Source: Calliphora vicina (lineage: Eukaryota > Arthropoda > Insecta > Diptera > Calliphoridae). From it: DNA of 64,000 nucleotides. Shown piece by piece: positions 1 through 13,085 of this stretch (the stretch's first letter is position 1; each line of letters begins with the position of its first letter). The translations under genes and the position numbers were made by a program. The notes beneath the pieces are model-generated. The model searched no databases and had not been told where the DNA came from. It saw only the letters and a list, made by a program, of their open reading frames with translations. The stretch covers positions 61,861,247 through 61,925,246 of the forward strand of contig NC_088784.1 of the NCBI RefSeq assembly GCF_958450345.1. Direction: 5' to 3'.

Positions 1-3000
1 AGATGCTCATTTTGATGATGCTGAAGTATGGACCATTGGCAGTCCTCGTGGCACCAATCTATTCCAAGTAGCTGCCCATGAATTTGGTCACTCTTTGGGT
101 TTATCACATTCAGATGTACGTTCGGCTCTAATGGCTCCTTTCTATCGTGGCTTTGAACCTGTTTTCAAATTGGATTCTGACGATGTTTTAGCCATACAAG
201 CCTTGTATGGCAAAAAATCTTCCTCAAGTGGTAGTAATGGACACAATCCCACTAGCGGAGGTGCCTTCCCACGTACCACACAAAGACCCGCCTTTGCTCC
301 ACCACGTACACCCCGTGATGATCAGTTGTGTAAAGATCCCAAAATCGATGCTCTCTTCAATTCAGCCGATGGCCAGACATATGCTCTCAAGGGTAATAAA
401 TATTATAAGCTTACCGAAAACTCAGTTGCCGATGGTTATCCCAAACTTATATCGGAAGGATGGCCAGGTTTACCAGGTGGGTGTACTTTTAATTAAATAT
501 TCCATTCTTGTTTTTATTAATAATTTGATTTAATTCGCTTTAGCCGATATTGATGCTGCTTTTACGTATAAAAATGGCAAAACGTATTTCTTCAAGGGTA
601 CCAAATATTGGCGCTACAATGGCCGTCAAATGGATGGCGACTATCCCAAAGAGATTAGTGAAGGTTTCACCGGCGTACCCGATCATTTGGATGCTGCCAT
701 GGTTTGGGGCGGTAATGGCAAAATTTACTTCTACAAGGGCAGTAAATTCTGGCGTTTTGACCCCTTGAAGAGACCACCAGTTAAGTCCAGCTACCCTAAG
801 CCCATTTCAAATTGGGAAGGCTTGCCAAATAGTTTAGATGCTGCCTTACAATACACCAATGGTTATACCTACTTCTTTAAGGGTGACAAATACTATCGGT
901 TTAACGATAGAACATTTGCAGTAAGTAAAATATAAAGAATTATTAAATTACAATTGTTAAATTATGTTTTTTGCTAAATTACAATTGTTTAATTATGTTT
1001 TTCTTTAACAGGTCGATTCTGCTGATCCTCCATTCCCCCGCCCTTCAGCCCACTGGTGGTTCGGTTGCAAGAATACGCCCTCAACAACAGGTAATATTGT
1101 GGAAAATTCACAGGAAACTGAATTGCATGAATCATCTTTCAATGATTATGACAATGATGATACAGTATTTGATGCAGGTGAGTGGAACCGACCCAGGACT
1201 AAAATATAAATTAAAACTCATAAAAAAAAGAAAAATTTTAAAAAAAAAACATAGTAAAGAATAGTTACAAATTTGTAAATACCCCAAAAACAAAACAATT
1301 GATCTCTTAAGAAAAAAATATTTTTATTTTTAAAAAAAAATTTTAACTAAATTTTCAAAAAGTTTAAAATAGAAAAGAATATAATGAAAAGTGGTATGTT
1401 ATATTAAGTTTTATAAGTATAAAATTATAAGAACTCTGTTAATTGTTGCTGTTTTATTATTAATTAATTATTATTATGTTTACTAATATTTTTATACATA
1501 CATATTTAATATCTACTTTACATATAAAAAAAATAATTTAACTTTAAAGTGTTTATGAAAGAAAATACATAATATTACATCCTTTTTATAATATAGCGAA
1601 TGTCGAATGTCTTTTTTTAATTCTTAAAAAAACTACTACTACTATTTCAAGCTCTATCCATATCTTCATTTTTTCCATTTTAGAAATTTCAGTTGGTTTT
1701 TAATGGTTGTTTTTTATATTTCATACTCTCCAGTTTCAAATGATTTTAGGAAAACATAGGAACAAACATTTTAATTATATGCCCACCACCACCTTGGTTA
1801 GTAAAAATTTATTTTTTTAAATTCTCCTCTGTATTTGAAATTATTTTTTAAATGCACAATCGTTTTCCCACACCCCATAATTTAGCAACTAAACAACAAA
1901 ATAACTAAACATTATTATTTATATTAATATTACATGCTTACATGCACCTACAGACGTCAAAGACAATCAAATTCCATTTCCCAATAAACACGCCAGCAAA
2001 AATACCAAATACACAGCAATTACAATTACACCAAGTCAAAGGACGACAAAGCAAAACAAAAACACAAAAACAAACACCTAAACATTCCATTGTAAACAAA
2101 CAAAAAACAATAACAAAACATTCACACGTGTATTACAACACCAATTTTACTCTCCTCGGTCACTCTCACAACCACACACACGCGTTAAAAACCAAAATGG
2201 AGAAACACTTTATAACAACAACAACCAAAGTAAACAAACATTAAGCCCAGGGGTGTTAAATTCAGTACTATTGCAAAATACATGGTTTACTACTTATGTT
2301 TTGAAGAAAGCTAATAAAAACATTGAAATTAGTTTTATTATTTTCAAAATACTCACTTTGAAGATAAATACAATTTTGCTTGCGTTTGACTATGTTTTCT
2401 CAACATTTTTCTCAATTAGAACAAGGTAAATCTTCAAAACAAGTACATTCCAAACGAATCTAACTTCTTTAGGCTTTGACAAAATGCTGTGTGACGTATT
2501 ATCAAATAACTTTTGATACATACAGTGAATTTATATTAAGTTGTGGTCTCAAATGTAGGTTTGAAAAAAATTCCATTAATTCATTTTTGAAATACATTTG
2601 AGAATAAAGTTTCAGAATAATTTCGAAATAATGGTATTACTAAAATTGAGAATAAATTCTCTTTTTTGTTAAGAAAGGTCATTCTTAAATGTTTAATCAT
2701 ACCCAATTAGATATTAAGCCTGAATATATGATGGGAAATATTCCACAATTAGCATTTTTACTGGAATTCAAGTTGAAAGCAAGTGTAATTCAAGCCTTGA
2801 ATTATAGTTAAGCAATTGAATTACAGTTGTATTACACTTTATAAAAAGTAAAAAAAAAGAAAAATATAAAATTTTTTTAAATATTTTTCAAGTTTAAAGC
2901 ATAATTACATTTGCATTTAAGTCAAATTCCAACCAAATGGTCAAGTACTTAAATTTTTGGGGCTTTGGTGTTTATTGGGTCATAAAACACTCAAACATTT

Positions 3001-6000
3001 ATCAGACCTTTGACTTTTGACGACAGATTTGATTTCAAATCATTTTGAATTTAATAGCAAACCTGAATATTTGCTCTTAATTAAATTTTTTAGCCAGGTG
3101 GTGAAGGATATAATGGAAAACGTTAGTAAGTTTCATAAAAAATAATAATTTCATGTGAAATTCATTATAAAAATTAATATAAAGCATTTGTAAGAGGATT
3201 CCAATTAAACTATTCAACAATTTGTGTTTTACTAACAAAGTTTCGTTTAAATTTAACAGCTGCATTTTCACTGCATATTTAAAAAAAATCTTCTAACATT
3301 TGTTCATTGTCAGAAAATGTTTCAAAAAATCATCAATTATTTCAAGGTTTTGGTTCGAAATTTCTGTAAATATTTTTATTTTTGTCCAAAAAAAAATCAT
3401 TATTTCAACATTGGGTAAGTATCATCTAATTAATTCATTATTTATATGCAATAACTAAATAACAATAACTTAAAGCATGTCAAATAAATTTAAAATAATA
3501 TTTAAATATAATTATAAATTAACCAAAATGTTGTCTATACCAGTGCCTCGAATTAATTAATTCAATTTAATTTTAATTCACTAAAATCTTAATTCAGAAT
3601 TAACATTTCAGCAATTCATTTTATGTTACCATTCCCAATATAAAAAATTCTTTAGCTTCCCAATAAGCATTACAGCTCCAAAAATTCAAACAATTGAACA
3701 TTTTGTTGGAATTTGACATGAAAAATATTTGAGAACTTAAAATATTATTCAAACTAAAAAATAATGTTGAATTTATGTATCCTTTTTATTGGAGAATGCT
3801 ATTGATTCAAGGCTTGAATTACACTTGCTTATAACTTGAATTCCAATAAAAATAGGTTCATTCAAAGGCTTTTATTTGAATAGAATACATCCATTGTTAA
3901 ATTAATTCATAATATAATCCATTCAACCTTTGAATGGCCCAATTTTTGTTAATCAAATCAAATGAAAATTGAATAAAAATATTTATTTTTTTCACTCAGT
4001 TTTGCTTTTTATTCTTTACAAAATTAATTAAAAAAAAACCTTTTTGTAATAGTTTTGAATTAAATAAAACTTGAACGATTCAATATGCCATAAATTCTCA
4101 AAGGAATGATTTCAATATGTTTGAAGTACTAAAGAATTATGGCTGGGAATGAATTCTGTAATGGTTAAAAGAAAACAATTTGAATTAAGGATTAATTATT
4201 TCGAACCTTTGGTCTATATGTAATGCTAATAAGGGATAAGAATATCTTAAAAAATAATAAAATAAATGTTTGTCTATTTTTATAAAATGAACTTACATAT
4301 TGAATGCTAAATTTCAATAAGGAAGTTTTTTGCAAAAAAATCCGTCCCTAAACATTTCATTGTTAATTTAATAGTTATTATAACAGAAAGTATTGCCTGA
4401 ATAAAGAAATCTTCAAACTTATTCGATATGGAAATAAAATCGATTTTGACATTTGAAAAGAGACAAAATTTCATCACTTTTTTTGTTCAACTCTTTTAAA
4501 TTGCTTATCTGTATTTAACAAAAAAAGGTATGACCTCAAAAGTGAGAGATTTCCTAATTTTGTATTGCAAATTCACTTTAAAAAACCTATAACTTAATAA
4601 AATCCTATCGTACTTCAGGAGTTTGTTATTTCTTGTTTAAGAGGCATAAAATATGTTAAGTTCAATTAAAATTGAAAAAATATGTTGAATATTTCAAAAA
4701 TTAAAGATAAAGAATTTTCCAATAAGATTTGGCATCTGTGATTTCTATTTCCATTGAACCAATATTAATTTCTTTAAACAATCTTCAGAAAATATCACAA
4801 TATAAGATCATTATAAACTAATAATATCAAATAAACATGTGTTGAAAATAGTAGTTACATTTGTTTCATCAAATATATGATCAATTTGAACGTACCTTGA
4901 TTCAACAACAGTCTTTCTAAAGCTTAAAACTTCATATAAATAAAAAACGTTTACCCTCCAACCTTGAATACCGTTAATGTTTATAGAATTTTTCCATTTT
5001 GTAGCGCCCCTAAAGTATGCTGTAATTTTAATTAACTTTGTCATACAACATAAAATCAAACTGTTATAACCGTTATACACATAAATCATGTTTTTTTTCT
5101 GTCTTTCTGTTTTTTTTAATACACAATTTGTTGCTAAACTTAAGTTATACACTAAAAAAAAATAATAATTAATTAAATCAAGGGTTAATAATAACAATTA
5201 ATTTTAACCACCTATAAATACATAATCTAGCATACCATGCCCAATTCCAAAACAATTTTTTAAAAAGTTAATTTACACAATGTTAAAAATAACATTCTGA
5301 GCTAAGCAAAATAATGAACTAATTTTATATTTTATAATATTTACAGTTAAAGAAAACCAAAAATAAAAACAAAAATACAAACTAAATATATTTTTGGTCA
5401 ACTCTGGTCGGTTTCACTAATCTGAATTGAATATTTTATACATTTACATATATTAAAAAAGAATACTTATACATTTAACTATAAATATTTAACACAACAA
5501 CAATAAAAAAAAAACTAATAAAAGTAACTAACATTAAAACTAAGTAATTTGCCTAAAAACCTTTAACTATGTAATTAATATGAACTAATATTTAAAACCG
5601 GTAGTTAGTAGTTTGTATATAAAAAAAACCATATTTACTGCTAACAAACAAAACATTTTCTTTCGTAGCACTCCTTTTATTTAGTTCTATTTTTTTATTA
5701 TTTAAATACCTATTTAGTTTATTTAACATTTGTTGCAATTTAAAAAAAAAGAAAAAAGAATTATTGTATGTATGTTTTATTCTCCTACCTTTTATTTAGT
5801 TTATCTGAATTTTTATCATTTTATTTTTACACTAAACCTGAACGTAGTTTTGTTGCATTATATTCCTTTTATGCGTATTTGAATATTTGTTGTATTATCC
5901 TTTTTTTATTTAAAAAAGAAACGTATTATTTATTGTTGTTATTATTTAAAAGTATGTTGTAGTTTACCAAATCACCTCTTTCCTTTTGTGTTACTAAATG

Positions 6001-9000
6001 TTGCGTTCTCCACCATTTTTCTGTTATCGTTGATATCAAAATTTACACATGACTATGTGTTTTTTTGGCCGTTTTAAACTGTTATACATACACTTGAAAA
6101 AATATTATTTCTTAAACCAAAAAAAAAAATAAAAAAAATATGCATGTTTTAAAATATTTTCTTGACAAATTGGTTACACTTTCAACACATAAATCAAAAT
6201 TTGCATGAATTTTTTGTAATGAATTTAATTATGCACGTTTTAAGTCTATTATATTTGTTATTTGATTTTAATTATAAGAAAGGTTCATATAAGAAATTTA
6301 TTTAACATAAATTAAATACAAACATTTAAAACATTACACTGTGCTACAGCGTTAAAATACTTAATAAGTGACATAGTTTAAATGCTTATTCGGTCCCTTA
6401 CCTTACTCAATATAAATGTTATAAAAATATAAATTTGAACTTTTTAAACACGCCCACTTTCAACATTATATTAAGTGGGCGTGGTTGAAATTTTCTAAAT
6501 GTTATTCCACATTTTTTTATTTGTAGCCCAGTGTAATTTGTTACTAATCTGTGTATTGAATGGCTTTGTGGGCCTCGCCTATTTTTAACCAAATTTTTGT
6601 TTACAAATTTTTTTTTTATACAACATTTTTTACAAATATGTATTTTTTCACCAATTTTCATAATTTTTTGTTAAATTATTGCAATATTGTCTTTTGCACA
6701 ATACTTTTGTTTATCAAAATTAACAACTGAATATCATAATTATCACATAATTTGTGACATTTAAAATAATTTCTCATACACCAAAAATTATTTATTAATT
6801 TAACAAGAACAACACTAAAACTAACCTGTTTTAAATAAAAATAAGATTCGTTCACATTGTTGAAATATTTAATGCAAAAAAGCATGACAGTAGAAGTTCA
6901 TTATTATATTACGTTTGACGTTATTTTTATTTGAAAACAATGATTACGAATTTTTTGTCAAATATTTCAACCATGTGAACGTAGCTTAACACTTATGTTT
7001 GTGCATTAAATTGAACCTTTCTTTGTTATTTTTATTAAATACGAAATTTAATTTATTATAAAAAAAACAAAACTGCATGTTTGTGTGTTATTAGTAAACA
7101 AAAACGTTAATAATGATAAAGTAAACCAAGCTTTAATAAATTTGTAATACAAATATTTATTTTTTTTTATTTTATAAACTGCATATTTACAGGCGTACGA
7201 AAACGTGGATAAATAGATAACTTCATACACAAATATACACATAAACAAACAGAAATGAAAAACTATAAATAAAACATAAAACACCACACACATCTCACAA
7301 AACAATACATACAAAGCTTCGCCAACTACAACGTAAAAACAAAACGTAAACAATAACTAGAAATTCTTTAAGTGTAGTGTATAGTATTTAGTTGAAAAAT
7401 CCTATACCCTCTATCTCTCTCTCTCTTTTATCTTAATCACACTTTCTGCTCTCTCTCTGTTTTGTTTATATTGCTTACATGTGCTAGTGTTAGTTAGTCA
7501 AGCAAACAGGGATATTTTCCTGTTTTTTACTTTTCTCACTTTTACACTTAACAGTTCTCTGTTATTGTTTGTATCTTTGTACTTCTTATAGAGTTTCCTT
7601 TTATGTTCACTCTCTATCTCTCTTAATGTAATTGAGTGTGTAAAGTATGAATTAGAGAGTAGACAAATAAAAACAAAATGCCCGCCGCACGTTTTTAATT
7701 GAATATTAGTTTGTTTTGTTAATTCCTTTCATTATTCTTGCTATTGGCACAAATTTCAATGTGATTTTAAATTAATTTTATTTTAAAACAATTTTATTTT
7801 CTTTTTTTTATTTATTTAAAAACCAAATACGACTTTAAACGAATTCCCCCCAAAAAAAACACTCTAAAACGAATTTGAAACACACAAAATTTTTAAAAAT
7901 TTATATATGACTGTAATTCAAAAACCACAACACCAGATGTTAATAAAAGAGATGTAAATAATGAACGACGATTTGTACCGACTGGCTGGATGTGGAATAT
8001 AGCACGTTCTTGGTTTTAAAGTTTAACATAACAACAACAACTAGAAATATGACTTGAAATCGTATCTAATTTAAAGCAAATGAAACGTGATATTTATTGT
8101 AAAAATAAAGAGAAACAAAAACTAATACAAACTAACTAAATCTAAGAAAGATAAAAATAATGAAATCTTCATCATTTTTGTTATAACACTTGCTGTTCAT
8201 TTTCCAAAACAAACAAAAAACCGAACGACAAAACAAACAAATGAAAAAAATAATACATTTTCGTCTCAATCATGCATCATCATCAACATTTTATTTTGAA
8301 CTCAAAACACAATAAAAACTATCCAACTGCAAAACTGTGCAAGTGTGGCCATTGTTTTGTGTCCCGTGTGTAAATATGCGTCCGCCATATCAACATTGTA
8401 CAGCTGAACGCGCTAAGCGAACGTTTAACCTTTAGTCCTAAATTCCTATAACAAAAAAAATACAAAGCTGCTGCCAACAACTTTGCCATACATTTTTTTG
8501 CCAAACAATTAAGCAACGCTTTAAAAACCATAAAAAAGTACGTTTTATTTTAATTTTAATTTATTTAATTTTTTTGGTTTGTTTTCAAATTTAAAGCAAA
8601 AACTACAAAAACGTTTGGTTTAGTGTAAAAACAAGATTATCTCTATTATATTATTTATTTGCATATGTATATTTTATAATAATTTATTTATTTATTGGTT
8701 ACATTTATTTAACACAACTGGATTGTTTATCATATTTAAATAGAAATATGTTCATTTGTATTATTTCCATTATAATTTTGACTAATTTTTAAAGGTTTTA
8801 TTTGCATGATTTTTCTATGGAAAAGAAAAACTGTTTATTACACTTTTGTAAATTACAAAAACATTTAAATTTTATGATTTTTTTAATGTGGGATTCTACT
8901 AAACTGATGCCTTAAAATGCATACCACAATACATAATAAGGAGTAAAATATTCGTTTTTATACTTTAACCACTGCGTATGATTAATTTAGTTTTTAATTG

Positions 9001-11572
9001 AAATTAATCATACGCTAGGCGTTACAGCCATCAATAATCAACAGTAATCAGAGATGGAAAAATAGTATTCAAATAGATCTTTTTCACCCTCAAACTATTG
9101 CACAAGCAATTTTCAATAGAAAAAGCTATTATACACAACATTTTCTTTAGAAAAAACTTTTATACCCAAATTGTCTGTATAAAAACTGTTATACAAACAA
9201 TATTTTATGGTAAAAGCTGTTATACACAACATTTTCTATAGAAGAAATTATTATACACAAAATTTTCTACATAAAAAACTGTTATACATAAAATTTTCTA
9301 TAGAAAACAAACTGTTATACATATTTTTCAATAGAAAAAATTGTTATACACGACATTTTCTGTAGAATAAACTGTTATACAGACAATTTTTTATAGAAAA
9401 AAACTGTTATACCCAACATTTTCTACAGAAGATATTGTCATACACAACATTTTCTGTAGAAAACTGTTATACATAAAATGTTCTATAAAAAAACAGTTGT
9501 TATACACAACATTTTCTTTAGAAAAAACTGTTACACCAAAATTGTGTATAGAAAAACTGTTATACAAACAAATTTTTATAGAAAAACCTGTTATAATCTC
9601 TCGTTGCAAACTATTACAAGTTCTATTTTGTACTCGTAATAGTTAGCAGCTTATATTTCATATGTTTTGTGTTATTGTTTATTTATTTTCAATTTTATTT
9701 TTGTGGTGAAAAAATATAAAAAAAAAAGAATTTTCAATAAAATTTAAGAAAATGTGAGTATTTATACATTTTAAAATGAATAAAATATGAAAATTGTGTG
9801 TATAAAACAATTGTTACTGGAAAAGCGTTCATTTACTTTTTACTATTTTTGAGATTTTAAGAGAGTAATTTTGTAAATTTTGATTTTATTCTCTCGTTGC
9901 AAGTATTTACTGGGAAAGTAAATGAACAGACCTAATGTTATACACAACATTGTCTGTAGAAGATATTGTTATACACAACATTTTCGATAGAAAAAACTGC
10001 TATACATAAAATGTTCTATAGAAAAACTGTTATACACAACATATTCTTTAGAAAAAAATTTTATAACCTAATTTTTTATATAAAAAACTGTTATACATAT
10101 AATTTTCTATAGAAAAAACTACATTTTCTTGTGTAAAAACACAAATTTGTCTGTTGAAAAACTGTTATACACAAAAGTTTCTATATAAGAAACTTTTATA
10201 CAGAAAACTGTTTATATAAAAAACTGTTATACGCAAAAATGTATGTAGAAATACAGTTATACACAAAATTTTCTATCGAAAACAAAGTGTTATACAAAAC
10301 ATTTTTTGTAGAAGAACATAAACATAACATTTTCCTTATAAGAAACTGTTATACACAAAATTTTCTGTAGAATAAACTGTTATACAGAAAATTTTTTATA
10401 GAAAAAACTGTTATACACAACAAAAAAGTTATAGAAAAAACAAAAATGTCCGAACAAAATTTTCTGAAGAAAAACTGTTATACGCAAAATTTTTTATAGA
10501 AAAAACTAGGTATTATTAAAAAAAAGCTGTCATAGAAAAAACGGTTACACATACAATTTTCGAAGAAAAAAGCAGTTATACTCAAAATATTCGATAGAAA
10601 AAACTTTTATAAAAAAATATTCTATAAAACAATAGTTGTAAACAAAAATGTATGATAAAACGAACAGTTATACACAAAATATTCGAAGGAAGATTTCTAT
10701 ACAAAATATTTTACCCAGCCCTTCCCCCATTTTGAATACATCGAAATTAAATATTAAAAGAAAAGACATGAGCGAACATGCCAATACAAGCAATTGTTGG
10801 AATTGACCAGTTTGTCACGTCTTCAAGACAGAAATCTGTATTCCTCGACGACATATGAGGGACAGTAAAAAATATAGTTGCATGTGTTTCCTTTAACCAT
10901 TTCAACATTTTTAAAATTTTTTGAACAACGTTTGGTCACTGTAATAGCGTTGTATCATTGTATGTCGTAAATTTATTTAAATATATTTTGTTTTTGTTTC
11001 GAAAAATTTAGTTTGAAAAATATTTATGACATAAATCTTACAACGCTACGACACCAATTGTGGAATTGGAAATTTTATTTTTGAGTTAAACTCCCGCTTA
11101 AATAAGTTATATTGAAACTGACAGCTCGAAATGCCCTTTAACACATCTCCTATGGAGTGCAGGTATCTCAATTGGCATTACTTCTGGAAATCTAATGATT
11201 CGTTTTATTTTGTATCCTTTACTTTCAATTTTACTTATGATAAACAATCCTTTATATAAACATATAATTTTTCCAAAAAATTTGCAAATTATTTACACAA
11301 CGATTATTATGTTTTTTAAGCACTTTTAAATATTAGTTTGTAAAAAATATTTCTAATTTTCAAACAGATAACATGCAATAATAATTAATTTTTATATTTT
11401 TGTTCAACCTTTTATTTCAACTCTAGGCTTTGATGACCATCAGCCCAATGACGAAGCCACCGCTGATCGTTCCAATATGTCAAGTGCCACCACAAATACC
11501 AGCAACAACTTTAAAAGTATAATATTGGCCACCATTGTAATGATGTTTGTAGCAAAATTTATTGTTAGCTAA
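1..11572 (+). CDS. Mmp1: Matrix metalloproteinase 1, 3' part (partial, spliced)
   Basis: Secreted or membrane-tethered zinc endopeptidase that cleaves extracellular matrix and basement membrane. The window opens inside the catalytic domain, in frame from base 2. The zinc site HEFGHSLGLSH and the Met-turn ALMAPFY are intact, followed by a Pro/Thr-rich hinge and a four-bladed hemopexin domain ending PRPSAHWWFGCKN. Exons are <1-476, 544-920, 1012-1177 and 11427-11572; every junction is GT-AG and keeps frame (the donor after 1177 and the acceptor before 11427 share phase 1). Residue order and the hemopexin repeats match Drosophila Mmp1 as I know it. The signal peptide, the prodomain and most of the catalytic domain lie to the left of the window. 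The last intron is about 10.2 kb and full of repeats. Mmp1 identity is very likely; the use of the distal last exon is inferred from frame and hydrophobicity. Confidence 0.93.
1178..1209 (+). CDS. Mmp1: Possible intron-retention C-terminus of Mmp1
   Basis: If the GTGAGT donor after 1177 is not used, the frame continues for ten residues (EWNRPRTKI) and stops at TAA 1207-1209. That would give a form ending soon after the hemopexin domain, with no membrane tail. Read-through into an intron often gives a short random tail, so this is only a candidate isoform. Confidence 0.25.
1210..1953. other. AT-rich intronic sequence, nothing recognised
   Basis: Poly-A/T-rich non-coding DNA within the last Mmp1 intron (or the 3' UTR of a read-through form). 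No ORF, repeat family or RNA gene was recognised. Confidence 0.5.
1954..2081 (+). CDS. Mmp1: Candidate alternative last exon of Mmp1 (soluble form)
   Basis: An acceptor-like CAG at 1951-1953 is followed by an open frame in the phase needed to join the donor at 1177. It reads 43 residues (starting DVKDNQIPFPN, Thr/Lys/Gln-rich) to a TAA at 2079-2081. The tail has no hydrophobic block, so such a product would be secreted. The polypyrimidine tract is weak and the sequence is simple, so chance is a real alternative. Confidence 0.3.
2754..3853. repeat. 1.1-kb interval bounded by ~49-bp inverted repeats
   Basis: The segment at 2754-2803 (core TTCAAGCCTTGAAT preceded by GGAATTCAAGTTG) returns as its reverse complement at 3805-3853 with only a few mismatches. 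Between them is non-coding AT-rich DNA. The layout fits terminal inverted repeats of a small non-autonomous DNA transposon, but I could not identify a target duplication or family. Confidence 0.45.
6450..6486. repeat. Hairpin with 11-12 bp GC-rich arms
   Basis: Arms CACGCCCACTTT and AAGTGGGCGTG are separated by about 13 AT-rich bases. The AGTGGGCGTGG motif also occurs twice in the Helitron-like tail near 61180-61310, so this may be a transposon scrap rather than a host structure. Confidence 0.4.
8975..9014. repeat. Perfect 14-bp-arm hairpin
   Basis: CGTATGATTAATTT at 8975-8988 and its exact reverse complement at 9001-9014 are separated by a 12-nt loop. No coding context; in a long intron it could be a transposon scrap. 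Confidence 0.5.
9120..10700. repeat. Degenerate ~30-bp minisatellite in the Mmp1 intron
   Basis: Dozens of diverged copies of a unit close to ACTGTTATACACAACATTTT followed by CTATAGAAAAA run head to tail. The array is in two blocks, about 9120-9597 and 9935-10700, with a ~290-bp unrelated insert between them. Unit length varies by a few bases. No coding capacity; the short ORF on the minus strand merely reads through the repeat. Confidence 0.8.
9597..9902. repeat. Insert splitting the minisatellite, flanked by 13-bp direct repeats
   Basis: TCTCTCGTTGCAA occurs at 9597-9609 and again at 9890-9902, bracketing about 280 bp unlike the minisatellite. GTTCATTTACTTT (about 9828-9840) has an inverted partner at 9915-9927, just outside the right repeat. 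This may be a small insertion or a second-order repeat; the family is not identified. Confidence 0.4.
11427..11572 (+). CDS. Mmp1: Mmp1 terminal exon with GPI-type hydrophobic tail
   Basis: The acceptor at 11425-11426 is preceded by a pyrimidine-rich run. The exon joins in phase to the donor after base 1177 and reads an acidic, Ser/Thr-rich stretch (residues FDDHQPNDEATADRS), then a C-terminal hydrophobic block IILATIVMMFVAKFIVS and a TAA stop at 11570-11572. A small-residue region (SSATTNTSNN) followed by about 17 hydrophobic residues right at the C-terminus is the usual layout of a GPI-attachment signal, as reported for fly MMPs. It could also act as a C-terminal membrane segment. No other reading frame in the neighbourhood explains this segment. 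Confidence 0.8.
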
Positions 11573-13085
11573 AAGCAAATTATTATCAAATCTTTTTGGA
11601 CAATAAATTAGGACCCTTTCACAAAATGAAAGAAAGAATGAATGAATATAAACACACACAATATGTAGATAAACTATACCTAATAATAAGAAGAAAAATA
11701 AGAAAATAATTAAAATAAAATTCAAAATTTTATTTTAAATTATAACGAAAAAGAACTTAAAAGAAAACAAGAGGAAGAAAAAATTAAAACAAAACTTACA
11801 AAAAGAAAGTAAAAGGAAAAAGCCGCTTAATAACAAAAATGAAATAATTTTTATTAATAATGAAATATTTCATAATTTCATAATATATACTTATACATAT
11901 ACAGTTAGTCATTAGTTTACATAAAAAGTGCCTTTTTCTGAAAACAAAACAAAACATTTCTTATTATAAATTAGACAGTTGGCAAGTGTTAATATATATT
12001 AAAAACTTTAAACAAATTTCCCCCCTACAACGATTTAAGTACATATTTCCATTGTTTTGTTAACACTACCTGCCTATGCCTGTTTTTAATTTTCTATAAC
12101 CTTAATTGTGATATTGCTTTACAAAATTTATTGAAAATCCCCCTAAAGTTTTCATTATATTTATCACTTGCTGCTTAAAACAATAAATTATTATTTTTCT
12201 TTTTTACATTTATTATTTTGTCTTTTGTAAATATAATGTTTTTTTTACTTATTTCTAAATAAATTTATAATAAAAAAATCATTCAAAACTTTTTTGAAAT
12301 CCCCAATTCAAAATCATATCTTACTACCACACAACAACAACAACAAAAAACACTAACAAATTAGTATAAACATTCCTTAACAAAATATACATACATATAT
12401 TTATATAAAACTTTTCTCTTTTTTTCTATAAATGTGAAAAATAATTAAAATTAGCTTTAGACTTAAACGTAATTTAGTGTGTATAACTTTATTTAATTAT
12501 AAGTAAAACTTAAAAAAAAACCTGAAAAAATCATTTTAAAATTGTTGTTTCTCATTTCACACCAGTTTACGTTTAAGTTTTTCTTAAAAATCAAAAAAAC
12601 AAAAAAATATAAAACATTTTTCTTGTCCAATTACTCAAGAGTATTTTTCAAAGAATTGTTATTATAACGTTTAAAAAATCAAACGAATTATAAATTTTAT
12701 TAAAAATATAATCATCATCCACAAAGATCTTTGTAAAATAGCTTGTAATTATTAGTTATTTCAATTTATTATTATTTTTTTATTTCATTTATTATTTTTT
12801 AATTTAATTCTTATTTTTTTAAATGCAAATCAAATGTCAACAAAGTCAACAAAAATTTATTTTTTGAAATAAAACGATATACTTGTCGGAATTAATATTT
12901 AACTCCGAATATTATTATTGTAATCAATTAAACATTTTTATAGTTATTTTAATATAATTAATGAAACTGTGTATTATACATTAAAAAAAAAACGTCTATA
13001 TAAAAAATGAACAAATAAAAAAATATTTAAAAAATATAAAACAATTTTTGTTATTTTTTTACGCACACAAGCTCTGATCGAATAC
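11573..13085 (+). other. Mmp1 3' UTR and AT-rich downstream DNA
   Basis: After the Mmp1 stop there is non-coding AT-rich DNA with several AATAAA signals (11602, 12182, 12258). Which one is used cannot be told. From roughly 12300 to 13085 nothing is recognised beyond poly-A/T runs. Confidence 0.45.

Larger units (their letters stand above)
2082..11426. other. Mmp1: Rest of the large last intron of Mmp1
   Basis: About 9.3 kb of very AT-rich DNA. It contains a distant inverted-repeat pair (2754-2803 / 3805-3853), short perfect hairpins (near 6450 and 8975-9014), a CT-rich stretch at 7405-7460 and a large degenerate minisatellite (about 9120-10700). No further exon with good splice sites and coding character was found; the short ORFs here are low-complexity and not believable as genes. 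Confidence 0.6.

Noticed and set aside
1942..2244. 100-codon ORF rich in Thr, Lys, His and Asn
   Set aside because: Low-complexity frame in AC-rich DNA; the only possible coding use is the separate phase proposed as an Mmp1 alternative exon.
4811..5197. 128-codon minus-strand ORF in the Mmp1 intron
   Set aside because: No recognisable domain, composition typical of random AT-rich sequence, no splice partners.
7048..7353. 101-codon minus-strand ORF with many aromatic residues
   Set aside because: Composition is that of translated AT-rich DNA inside an intron; no start context, no motif.
7405..7460. CTCTCT-rich stretch considered as a GAGA-factor site cluster or splice signal
   Set aside because: Too short and isolated in the intron to support a regulatory call.
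9391..9609. 72-codon minus-strand ORF with repeated MYNSF-like peptides
   Set aside because: Merely reads through the 30-bp minisatellite.
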